12,082 bases of DNA from Bacteroidales bacterium. Its GTDB lineage: Bacteria > Bacteroidota > Bacteroidia > Bacteroidales > UBA7960. The notes below the pieces were generated by a model. It saw nothing but the letters and a program-made list of their open reading frames with translations, was not told where the DNA came from and did no database searches. Shown here one piece after another: positions 6,852 through 12,082 of the stretch (within the stretch, counting starts at the first letter, position 1; the number at the start of each line of letters is the position of its first letter). Location: the NCBI GenBank assembly GCA_003557765.1, contig PWNO01000235.1:1-12082 (forward strand), written 5' to 3'. A program made the position numbers and the translations under genes.

Positions 6852-6885
6852 CCACATGAACTATTTTTTATAACGGCACCACAAT

Positions 6886-8445
6886 ATGGCATTTGAAGAC
6901 AAGATCAGGGAATTATTACAGAAGCGTGAGCTGGCGAGGCTTGGCGGCGGGCAGAAACGCATCGACGCACAGCATCAGAAGGGCAAGCTGACGGCCCGCG
7001 AGCGCATCGAATTGCTGCTTGATGATGGCAGTTTCGAAGAGTTTGATATGTTTGTCACGCACCGATGCACCGACTTTGGACTGGAAGATAAGCAGTTCTA
7101 TTCGGATGGCGTGGTGACAGGGTACGGAACCATTGACGGACGCGTGGTTTATGTGTTTGCGCAGGACTTCACCGTATTCGGGGGTTCACTTTCCCTGGCC
7201 TACGCAGAAAAGATCTGCAAGGTGATGGACAAGGCCCTCAAGATGGGAGCACCAGTCATTGGTCTTAATGACAGTGGCGGGGCACGTATCCAGGAAGGAG
7301 TAAACAGCTTGGCTGGCTATGCAGAGATCTTCCAGCGCAACATCATGGCCTCTGGTGTTATCCCGCAGATCAGCGGCATTTTTGGTCCCTGTGCCGGTGG
7401 CGCAGTATACTCACCAGCCCTCACAGACTTCAACATCATGTCCAAGGACAACAGTTACATGTTTGTAACCGGGCCAAAGGTAGTGAAGACGGTTACCGGA
7501 GAAAACGTCACGGAACAGGACCTCGGTGGTGCAATCACCCACGGTACAAAGTCAGGGATAGCCCATTTCATTGCTGATGATGAGCGCGAAGGAATCCTGA
7601 TGATCCGCAAGCTCATTAGTTTTATTCCGCAAAACAACTTGGAAGAGCCACCGGTGGAGCCCAATGATGATCCAATCGACAGACTCGATGAGGACCTTAA
7701 CAACATCATCCCGGAAAACCCCAACAAACCATACAACGTTAAGGACATCATCTACTCGATAGTAGACAATAGCGAGTTTATGGAGGTGCAACGGAATTAT
7801 GCCCAGAACATCGTCACAGGGTTTGCCCGTTTCAACGGCACCTCAGTTGGTATCGTGGCCAACCAGCCCAACTATCTGGCCGGCGTGCTGGACATTAATG
7901 CGTCACGCAAGGCTGCACGGTTCGTGAGATTCTGCGATGCGTTCAACATCCCGCTCGTCACGCTGGTGGATGTGCCGGGCTTCCTGCCGGGAACTGTTCA
8001 GGAATATGGCGGCATAATCATCCACGGGGCGAAATTGCTTTTTGCTTATGGGGAGGCGACTGTGCCCAAAATTACTGTCATCCTGAGAAAGGCCTATGGC
8101 GGAGCATATTGCGTGATGAGTTCCAAACACTTACGTGGTGATATCAACTATGCCTGGCCGATGGCAGAGATCGCCGTGATGGGACCAAAAGGCGCCATCG
8201 AGGTATTGCGCAATAAGGAGATTAGGAAAATCGAGGATGAAGAGGAACGCGCCGAATTTATCGCCCATCACGAGGCCGATTACGTGAAGAAGTTCGCTAC
8301 GCCATACAACGCAGCCAAATATGGTTACATTGATGACGTGATTCAGCCGCGCAACACCCGCTTCCGTATCATCCGGGCACTGAAGTCACTGGCCACCAAA
8401 AAAGATGTCAATCCGCCCAAAAAGCACACCAATATCCCGCTTTAA
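6886..8445 (+). CDS. mmdA: Methylmalonyl-CoA decarboxylase, carboxyltransferase (alpha) subunit
   Basis: This 519-residue protein moves the carboxyl group from methylmalonyl-CoA to the biotin carrier at the inner face of the membrane, the first half of sodium-coupled decarboxylation. It has the two crotonase-like halves of the acyl-CoA carboxyltransferase family. The N-half contains [12 protein letters not shown] (99-110), [18 protein letters not shown] (128-145) and the oxyanion-forming [16 protein letters not shown] (167-182). The C-half contains DVPGFLPG (362-369) and [11 protein letters not shown] (401-411). Length and motifs are also those of propionyl-CoA carboxylase beta subunits and family members are often named so. 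The adjacent OadG, biotin carrier and OadB genes, and the absence of a biotin carboxylase gene, favour the decarboxylase. The ATG at 6886 starts the usual [10 protein letters not shown]-terminus. It leads a tight run with the next three genes. Confidence 0.94.
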   Translation: MAFEDKIRELLQKRELARLGGGQKRIDAQHQKGKLTARERIELLLDDGSFEEFDMFVTHRCTDFGLEDKQFYSDGVVTGYGTIDGRVVYVFAQDFTVFGGSLSLAYAEKICKVMDKALKMGAPVIGLNDSGGARIQEGVNSLAGYAEIFQRNIMASGVIPQISGIFGPCAGGAVYSPALTDFNIMSKDNSYMFVTGPKVVKTVTGENVTEQDLGGAITHGTKSGIAHFIADDEREGILMIRKLISFIPQNNLEEPPVEPNDDPIDRLDEDLNNIIPENPNKPYNVKDIIYSIVDNSEFMEVQRNYAQNIVTGFARFNGTSVGIVANQPNYLAGVLDINASRKAARFVRFCDAFNIPLVTLVDVPGFLPGTVQEYGGIIIHGAKLLFAYGEATVPKITVILRKAYGGAYCVMSSKHLRGDINYAWPMAEIAVMGPKGAIEVLRNKEIRKIEDEEERAEFIAHHEADYVKKFATPYNAAKYGYIDDVIQPRNTRFRIIRALKSLATKKDVNPPKKHTNIPL

Positions 8446-8516
8446 GCTGCAATAATATCAACTGACAAAATGAAACAGTCGGGGATCTTTTCACAAAAAA
8501 ATAAAGGTAGCATACG

Positions 8517-8969
8517 ATGATTGCTCACCATCACATATTAGGTTTCATCACCACAGAGGGTAACCAGGGAGGAGAGGCAGCAAAGGAATTTGCCCAGCAC
8601 GATCCACACGGATTCATCATGGCCATGCTGGGTATGGGTATCGTATTCACCATACTCATCCTCATCTATGTCATATTCAGTAATACGCCAAAGCTTTTCA
8701 CCCAGTCGTTCCGCGACAAGATGAAAAACCTCTTTCGCAAAAAAAAGCCTGAAGGGTTATTGCCCGAAGAAGCAGCACTTGCACCAGAAGCAGATGCAGA
8801 GGTTGACCTCACGGGTGAGGTGAATGCAGCCATCGCCGCAGCCATCCACCTGTACCGGTCCGAATTGCACGACTTTGAAGATACCGTGATCACCATGAAA
8901 AAGGTATCAAGAACATATTCTCCTTGGAGTTCAAAGATTTACGGATTAAGAAATCTGAACCAACAATGA
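8517..8969 (+). CDS. OadG-type gamma/delta subunit of the sodium-pump decarboxylase
   Basis: This 150-residue single-pass membrane protein corresponds to OadG of oxaloacetate decarboxylase and MmdD of methylmalonyl-CoA decarboxylase, which join the peripheral carboxyltransferase to the membrane subunit and aid assembly. One transmembrane helix spans about residues 32-54 (MAMLGMGIVFTILILIYVIF). A basic segment (KNLFRKKK), an acidic Ala/Glu-rich linker at 82-102 and a conserved C-terminus follow. The C-terminal part (AAIAAAIHLYRSELHDF, then SRTYSPWSSKIYGLR) is the typical ending in Bacteroidetes members. A His-rich start (HHH, 4-6) is unusual to the eye. It begins 71 nt after mmdA and overlaps the carrier gene by 4 nt (ATGA), implying translational coupling and matched amounts of the two proteins. 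Confidence 0.88.
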   Translation: MIAHHHILGFITTEGNQGGEAAKEFAQHDPHGFIMAMLGMGIVFTILILIYVIFSNTPKLFTQSFRDKMKNLFRKKKPEGLLPEEAALAPEADAEVDLTGEVNAAIAAAIHLYRSELHDFEDTVITMKKVSRTYSPWSSKIYGLRNLNQQ

Positions 8970-9406
8970 AAAAGTACAAATTCACCATACATGGCAACGA
9001 ATATGACGTGCACATCAAAAATGTGGAAGACAATGTCATAGAGTTGGAAGTCAACGGTTCGGCCTATGAGGTGGAGGTTGACAAGGCCATTCAACCGGCT
9101 AAAACGCCCAAGCTGGTGCGTTCACGCGTCACGCCTCCAACCGAAGCAAAGCCGGAGGAAGGTACCGGAATGAAGTCGCCGGCACCACCGGCTGGCAAGA
9201 TCAGCTCACCCCTGCCAGGCACGGTTGTCAAGATCTTCGTAAGGGAAGGCGATACTGTGAAGGTAGGACAAAAGCTCATGGTGCTTGAAGCCATGAAGAT
9301 GGAAAACAACATTGATTCCGACAAGGACGGCAAGGTGACCTCTATCCCGGTCAGGCCCGGTCAGTCGGTTATGGAAGGAGACACCCTCATTGAAATAGGA
9401 GAATAA
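8966..9406 (+). CDS. mmdC: Biotin carboxyl carrier subunit of methylmalonyl-CoA decarboxylase
   Basis: This 146-residue protein carries the biotin that shuttles the carboxyl group from MmdA to the OadB-like subunit. An N-terminal region of about 45 residues (KYKFTIHGNEYDVHI) is followed by a Pro/Ala/Lys/Glu-rich flexible linker at about 43-77. The C-terminal biotinyl/lipoyl domain at 78-146 has the biotin site LEAMKMEN with target Lys111 and two family-typical flanks, SPLPGTVVKIFVREGD and GDTLIEIG. A start at 8924 in the same frame would add 14 residues lying inside the OadG gene. ATG 8966 is preferred because it forms the ATGA overlap with the preceding stop and matches the usual N-terminus. 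Its stop is 7 nt before the next gene. The protein needs a biotin ligase encoded elsewhere. Confidence 0.93.
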   Translation: MKKYKFTIHGNEYDVHIKNVEDNVIELEVNGSAYEVEVDKAIQPAKTPKLVRSRVTPPTEAKPEEGTGMKSPAPPAGKISSPLPGTVVKIFVREGDTVKVGQKLMVLEAMKMENNIDSDKDGKVTSIPVRPGQSVMEGDTLIEIGE

Positions 9407-9413
9407 ACGAAGT

Positions 9414-10577
9414 ATGGATACCGGTTTTTTCAGTTTTGTATATGAACAGGTGCTGGAGTTTGCCAGTCACACTGCCTTTTCCAACCTCACCTGGGGTCAC
9501 GTGATCATGATCGCTATCGGCCTGTTCTTCATCAACCTGGCTATCACAAAGCATTATGAACCCCTGCTGCTGATCCCCATTGGTTTTGGCATCATCATTG
9601 GGAACATCCCCTTTGACCTGGAGGCTGATCTGCAGATCGGGCTGTATGAGGAGGGCAGCGTGTTGAACATGCTCTATTTCGGCGTGCAACGCGGACTGTA
9701 TCCGCCTATCATCTTTCTGGGCATCGGCGCGATGACCGACTTCTCGTCGCTGCTGTCCAAGCCGCGGCTGGTATTGTTGGGTGCTGCAGCGCAGTTTGGA
9801 ATCTTTGCCGCTTACGCCTTCTCCCTTTACCTAGGATTCTTGCCGGAGCAAGCGGGTGCCATCGCCATCATCGGCGGTGCAGACGGGCCTACGGCGATCT
9901 TCCTCTCATCCAAGCTGGCTCCGGAGTTCATCGGACCGATTGCCATCGCGGCCTATAGCTACATGGCGCTCGTGCCTGTGATACAACCGCCCATCATGCG
10001 CCTATTGACCACCAAAAAAGAACGCGTTATCCGGATGAAACCACCCCGGGCAGTTCCCAAGCAGGAAAAAATCATTTTTCCCATTGTGGGGATCCTGCTG
10101 ACCACCTTTATCATGCCCACTGCCCTTCCCCTGCTGGGAATGCTGTTTTTCGGCAATCTCCTGAAGGAAAGTGGCGTTACTGACCGCCTGGCCGAAACTG
10201 CACGTTCCTCGCTGGTAGACATCGTGACCATCTTCCTGGGGCTTACCGTGGGGGCTTCCACACAAGCCACTGTGTTCCTGACCACGGAGTCGCTGATGAT
10301 CTTCGGACTGGGAGCTGCAGCTTTTGTCATCGCCACCTTCAGTGGTGTGATCTTTGCCAAGGTGATGAACCACTTCTCACCAGCCGACGACCGTATCAAT
10401 CCGCTAATCGGCAACTCCGGCGTCTCCGCCGTACCCGACAGCGCCAGGGTATCCCAGCACATCGGACTCGAATACGATAAGACCAACCACCTGCTGATGC
10501 ACGCCATGGCGGCCAACGTGAGTGGTGTAATCGGCAGTGCGATCGCTGCAGGAATTCTGCTGAGCTTCCTTTCGTAA
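9414..10577 (+). CDS. oadB: Sodium-translocating decarboxylase beta subunit
   Basis: This 387-residue polytopic inner-membrane protein accepts carboxybiotin, releases CO2 and couples this to sodium export (OadB/MmdB/GcdB family). The residues shown to matter in Klebsiella OadB have clear counterparts. Asp157 in GGADGPTAIF corresponds to Asp203. A tyrosine in AYSYMALVPVIQPP (181 or 183) corresponds to Tyr229. The NPLIGNSGVSAVP segment carries Asn329, Gly333 and Ser338, and Arg345 follows in DSARVSQ, with the same spacing as Asn373, Gly377, Ser382 and Arg389. No pump residue is missing, so an active sodium pump is expected. Length is slightly short of the roughly 400-430 residues of many relatives. 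It is the last gene of the run; downstream lies repetitive DNA before a convergent gene. The symbol mmdB would be equally valid given the substrate inferred from mmdA. Confidence 0.95.
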   Translation: MDTGFFSFVYEQVLEFASHTAFSNLTWGHVIMIAIGLFFINLAITKHYEPLLLIPIGFGIIIGNIPFDLEADLQIGLYEEGSVLNMLYFGVQRGLYPPIIFLGIGAMTDFSSLLSKPRLVLLGAAAQFGIFAAYAFSLYLGFLPEQAGAIAIIGGADGPTAIFLSSKLAPEFIGPIAIAAYSYMALVPVIQPPIMRLLTTKKERVIRMKPPRAVPKQEKIIFPIVGILLTTFIMPTALPLLGMLFFGNLLKESGVTDRLAETARSSLVDIVTIFLGLTVGASTQATVFLTTESLMIFGLGAAAFVIATFSGVIFAKVMNHFSPADDRINPLIGNSGVSAVPDSARVSQHIGLEYDKTNHLLMHAMAANVSGVIGSAIAAGILLSFLS

Positions 10578-10591
10578 AAGTGCTTGGGATC

Positions 10592-10624
10592 CGTCATTCC
10601 GAACGAAGTGAGGAATCTTTTGAC
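10592..10624. repeat. REP-like element with ATTCC/GGAAT arms
   Basis: The element begins CGTCATTCC and ends GAGGAATCTTTTGAC, with arms ATTCC and GGAAT separated by GAACGAAGTGA. From memory, close variants (CATTCYGAACGAAGTGARGAATCT type) are widely dispersed in intergenic DNA of many bacteria, Bacteroidetes included, and look like short mobile or REP-like repeats. It lies 15 nt after the oadB stop, the usual 3' location of such elements. Only one copy is in the window. Confidence 0.55.
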
Positions 10625-10655
10625 TACACCGAATATTGCTGGCAAACGCGTTATG

Positions 10656-10697
10656 GGGTTAAAGGGTTAACTCTTTAACTCCTTAACCCTTTAACCC
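10656..10697. repeat. Perfect 15-bp inverted repeat between convergent genes
   Basis: GGGTTAAAGGGTTAA (10656-10670) is the exact reverse complement of 10683-10697, with a 12-nt loop. In RNA either strand would form a hairpin, so it could stop or protect transcripts of both oadB and the convergent CPBP gene; neither side has a following T run, so it is not a standard intrinsic terminator. The same sequence also parses as five 8-nt units ending in AACTC or AACCC on the right side. Confidence 0.75.
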
Positions 10698-10702
10698 ACC
10701 AA

Positions 10703-10790
10703 AACACGACTTTTCGACTTTTAGACATTTTGTCCTTTTGTCCTTTTGTCTTTTCGTCCTTTTGTCCTTTCGTCCTTTCGTCATTCCATC
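10703..10790 (+). repeat. Eleven-unit octamer array running into the CPBP stop codon
   Basis: This is the longest array in the window. Ten consecutive 8-nt units ending in GAC or GTC (CTTTTGTC, CTTTCGTC, TTTTCGAC and variants) are followed by a diverged unit ATTCCATC. The 8-nt phase is unbroken over 88 nt. The last two units include the minus-strand stop codon at 10781-10783 and the final codons of the CPBP gene. Confidence 0.88.
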
Positions 10791-11707
10791 CTTTGTGGCG
10801 ACCTGAACTTCATCATCCGAAAGAGGATGCAGACGACAACCAGGCTGATGGCGGCAGGTATGATAGAAAGGCTATGTGCGCCCATGCTGTCCATATCCAC
10901 ATCCATTCCTGAATTATAGATGTAATAATGCATAGTCACCGCGGCTGCATTGTTAAAGAAGTGGGCAAAGACGGGCACCCAGATGTTTCCGGTGACCACA
11001 AACATATATCCAAGCATGATGCCGAGCAGGGCGCGAGGAAGAAAGCCATAAAACTGGAAGTGGATGGCGCTGAAAACAATACCTGCTACGATCACGGCCA
11101 CATGTACATTGCCAAACCACTGGTGAAAAATCCGCTGCAAGGCTCCCCGAAAGATAAACTCCTCTCCGATGGCCGGAATCACCGCTATCATGAATATGTT
11201 GAACAGCAAGCCTTGCCAGCTGGTCACATTCAACAAGCGTTCCGTCATCTGTTCGGCAGCATCCTCCGTCTGCCGCATCCACTCTTCCAGTCCACTGAGT
11301 GCTTCCGGCAGTGACATCTGCTGGTTAAGATGTGCCAGGAAATAGACGAGTGGCACCGCCACCAGCATGATGATGGCACTGTACAGGATGATCCGTCCGC
11401 CCGGAATAAATTTCGCCTGCAGGTAGCGCAAGGGCTCCCCCCCAACCAGGTGAGCAAAGACCAGGGAAGCAACCACAAAAAGTCCGAGATGGCTGAGTAT
11501 TTGAATGTACCGCAGCATATATAAAGACAGATGCCCCGTCTGGTAGGAATAAATCAGATCCATTCCAAAAAATGGAATGGTCAGCAATAACCCAAAAATC
11601 AATACCACCAATAGGCTGACAATCATCACCAGGCCCAGAAGCAAAATTTTTACAAAGGGGTGCAAGCCTCCCATGATGCCTTCGTCTCTTAGGTTCATAT
11701 GATTCAT
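10781..11707 (-). CDS. CPBP-family intramembrane metalloprotease (CAAX protease-like)
   Basis: This 308-residue polytopic membrane protein belongs to the ABI/CPBP family related to Rce1. About seven to eight hydrophobic spans are visible, beginning at residues 20-46 and 66-90. The conserved motifs are complete: EEFIFRG at 182-188 (EExxxR with Glu182, Glu183 and Arg187), FSAIHFQFYGFLPRALLG with His216, and HFFNN at 249-253. Family members cleave membrane-associated substrates or help protect against peptides and bacteriocins; the substrate here is unknown. ATG at 11707 is used; an ATG three codons in (11698) is equally possible. The gene converges on oadB and is transcribed away from the dusB-like gene, so it is probably monocistronic. 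Its last two to three codons and its stop come from the octamer array, suggesting the C-terminus was set by repeat growth. Confidence 0.88.
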   Translation of the reverse strand: MNHMNLRDEGIMGGLHPFVKILLLGLVMIVSLLVVLIFGLLLTIPFFGMDLIYSYQTGHLSLYMLRYIQILSHLGLFVVASLVFAHLVGGEPLRYLQAKFIPGGRIILYSAIIMLVAVPLVYFLAHLNQQMSLPEALSGLEEWMRQTEDAAEQMTERLLNVTSWQGLLFNIFMIAVIPAIGEEFIFRGALQRIFHQWFGNVHVAVIVAGIVFSAIHFQFYGFLPRALLGIMLGYMFVVTGNIWVPVFAHFFNNAAAVTMHYYIYNSGMDVDMDSMGAHSLSIIPAAISLVVVCILFRMMKFRSPQRME

Positions 11708-11735
11708 GGTTGTATAAATTTTGAAAACATTTGTT

Positions 11736-11798
11736 TTGGCTGTTGGCTATTGGCTGTTAGCCATTAGCTGTTGGCTATTAGCCGTTAGCCATAGGCAA
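11736..11798 (-). repeat. Nine-unit heptamer array (NNGCYAA class) upstream of the CPBP gene
   Basis: Nine uninterrupted 7-nt units (plus-strand TTGGCTG, TTGGCTA, TTAGCCA, TTAGCTG and variants) cover 63 nt. On the minus strand they read CAGCCAA, TAGCCAA, TGGCTAA, the class seen before malQ, mce and dusB, so orientation again follows the downstream gene. The array ends 28 nt before the CPBP ATG, placing it in the leader or promoter. Confidence 0.88.
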
Positions 11799-11812
11799 TG
11801 GGTCCTTTTCAT

Positions 11813-11820
11813 TACCTTTG
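11813..11820 (+). promoter_or_regulatory. Candidate -7 box (TACCTTTG) for the dusB-like gene
   Basis: TACCTTTG is an exact TAnnTTTG match in the divergent gap, about 120 nt before the dusB ATG. No -33 TTTG is seen at the right distance. If real, the leader would contain the heptamer and octamer arrays at 11883-11935. Confidence 0.35.
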
Positions 11821-11828
11821 CAGGGATT

Positions 11829-11836
11829 CAAAAATA
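11829..11836 (-). promoter_or_regulatory. Candidate -7 box (TATTTTTG, minus strand) for the CPBP gene
   Basis: On the minus strand this reads TATTTTTG, again an exact TAnnTTTG match, only 8 nt from the plus-strand box. Transcripts would run through the nine-unit heptamer array. No -33 partner is visible, and both boxes could not be occupied at once. Confidence 0.25.
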
Positions 11837-11882
11837 CATATTATTTTCAGGATTGTTGAACCATTCACTTGTGAGTCGGTTG

Positions 11883-11910
11883 CAGCCAAAGGCCAATAGC
11901 CAGAACCAAG
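11883..11910 (+). repeat. Heptamer array (NNGCYAA class) upstream of dusB
   Basis: Four phased units (CAGCCAA, AGGCCAA and two variants) are followed, after a single C, by the octamer array at 11912. The order is the same as in front of mce. Confidence 0.6.
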
Positions 11911-11911
11911 C

Positions 11912-11935
11912 CTTTCGACTTTTTGACACACTGAT
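11912..11935 (+). repeat. Short octamer array (NTTTNGWC class) before dusB
   Basis: Two conserved units, CTTTCGAC and TTTTTGAC, and one degraded unit end 4 nt before the dusB ATG at 11940. This copy would be in or beside the ribosome landing region. Confidence 0.5.
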
Positions 11936-11939
11936 AATT

Positions 11940-12082
11940 ATGAACCAGCCAGGGAGCCACGACATCTTTCGTCCTATCCGTATCGGCAAGACAGCGTTTC
12001 CGTCGTTACCGGTGGTGCTGGCGCCGATGGAGGACATTACCGATCCGCCATTCCGGCGCATCTGCAAGGAGATGGGTGCCGA
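11940..12082 (+). CDS. dusB: tRNA-dihydrouridine synthase, DusB-like (5' part only)
   Basis: The ATG at 11940 opens a frame that runs off the window after 47 full codons. The residues VVLAPMEDITDPPFRRICKE (25-44) are the N-terminal FMN-binding barrel start of the Dus family, whose usual form is LAPMxGVTDxPFR. The enzyme reduces uridine to dihydrouridine in tRNA D-loops using FMN and NADPH. The DusB-type name rests on the short leader (DIFRPIRIGK) before the motif and is less sure than the family. The gene is divergent from the CPBP gene and has repeat arrays directly before the start. Confidence 0.85.
   Translation, partial: MNQPGSHDIFRPIRIGKTAFPSLPVVLAPMEDITDPPFRRICKEMGA

Noticed and set aside
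6886..8445. Propionyl-CoA or acetyl-CoA carboxylase carboxyltransferase
   Set aside because: The family motifs alone do not exclude it, but the linked OadG, biotin carrier and sodium-pump subunit genes and the lack of a biotin carboxylase gene fit the decarboxylase better.
10730..10912. Plus-strand open frame of 60 codons at the end of the CPBP gene
   Set aside because: Its first third is the octamer array translated (repeating Ser-Phe-Cys-Pro-Phe) and the rest is antisense to the CPBP gene.
11828..12067. Minus-strand open frame of 79 codons opposite dusB
   Set aside because: It is antisense to the conserved Dus motif region and its predicted protein has no recognisable feature.

Overview
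The window reads as a chromosomal segment of an anaerobic or facultative member of the Bacteroidetes (Bacteroidales/Marinilabiliales-like). This is inferred from gene content (a sodium-pump methylmalonyl-CoA decarboxylase operon, an SLC45-type sugar porter beside 4-alpha-glucanotransferase, a lipoprotein with the CAxxxSPTGGP start typical of Bacteroidetes Ig-like lipoproteins), from the near absence of Shine-Dalgarno sequences, and from several TAnnTTTG boxes, the -7 element of the Bacteroidetes primary sigma factor. No taxon can be named more exactly from the sequence alone.

Layout. Positions 1-1879 hold a sugar-use pair: the 3' end of an MFS sugar transporter and a complete malQ. A PfkB-type sugar kinase follows at 2053-3141. 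A gene-poor stretch leads to a small secreted acidic protein of unknown function (3531-3818) with a clear intrinsic terminator, then a 597-residue Ig-like lipoprotein (4164-5957). Positions 6260-10577 form a propionate module, all on the plus strand: methylmalonyl-CoA epimerase, the decarboxylase carboxyltransferase subunit, an OadG-type small membrane subunit, the biotin carrier and the OadB-type sodium-translocating subunit. Together these would epimerise methylmalonyl-CoA, decarboxylate it to propionyl-CoA via biotin, and use the free energy to export sodium. The mutase is not in the window. A CPBP membrane protease lies convergently on the minus strand (10781-11707), and the window ends in the first 47 codons of a dusB-like tRNA-dihydrouridine synthase.

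The most unusual feature is between the genes. Most longer intergenic gaps carry degenerate but strictly phased tandem arrays of 7-nt and 8-nt units. A heptamer class (NNGCYAA) lies just upstream of malQ, mce, dusB and, on the other strand, the CPBP gene, always in the sense orientation of the gene that follows. A second heptamer class (GMAGYAA) lies in opposite orientations on either side of the kinase gene. An octamer class (NTTTNGWC) sits immediately before the starts of the kinase, mce and dusB genes, shortly before mmdA, and fills the gap between the two convergent genes, where it runs into the CPBP stop codon. Three times the order is heptamers, then octamers, then start codon. They resemble the heptanucleotide STRR sequences of cyanobacteria in architecture, but I do not recognise a described family. 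No CRISPR array, complete insertion sequence, rRNA or tRNA gene was seen.
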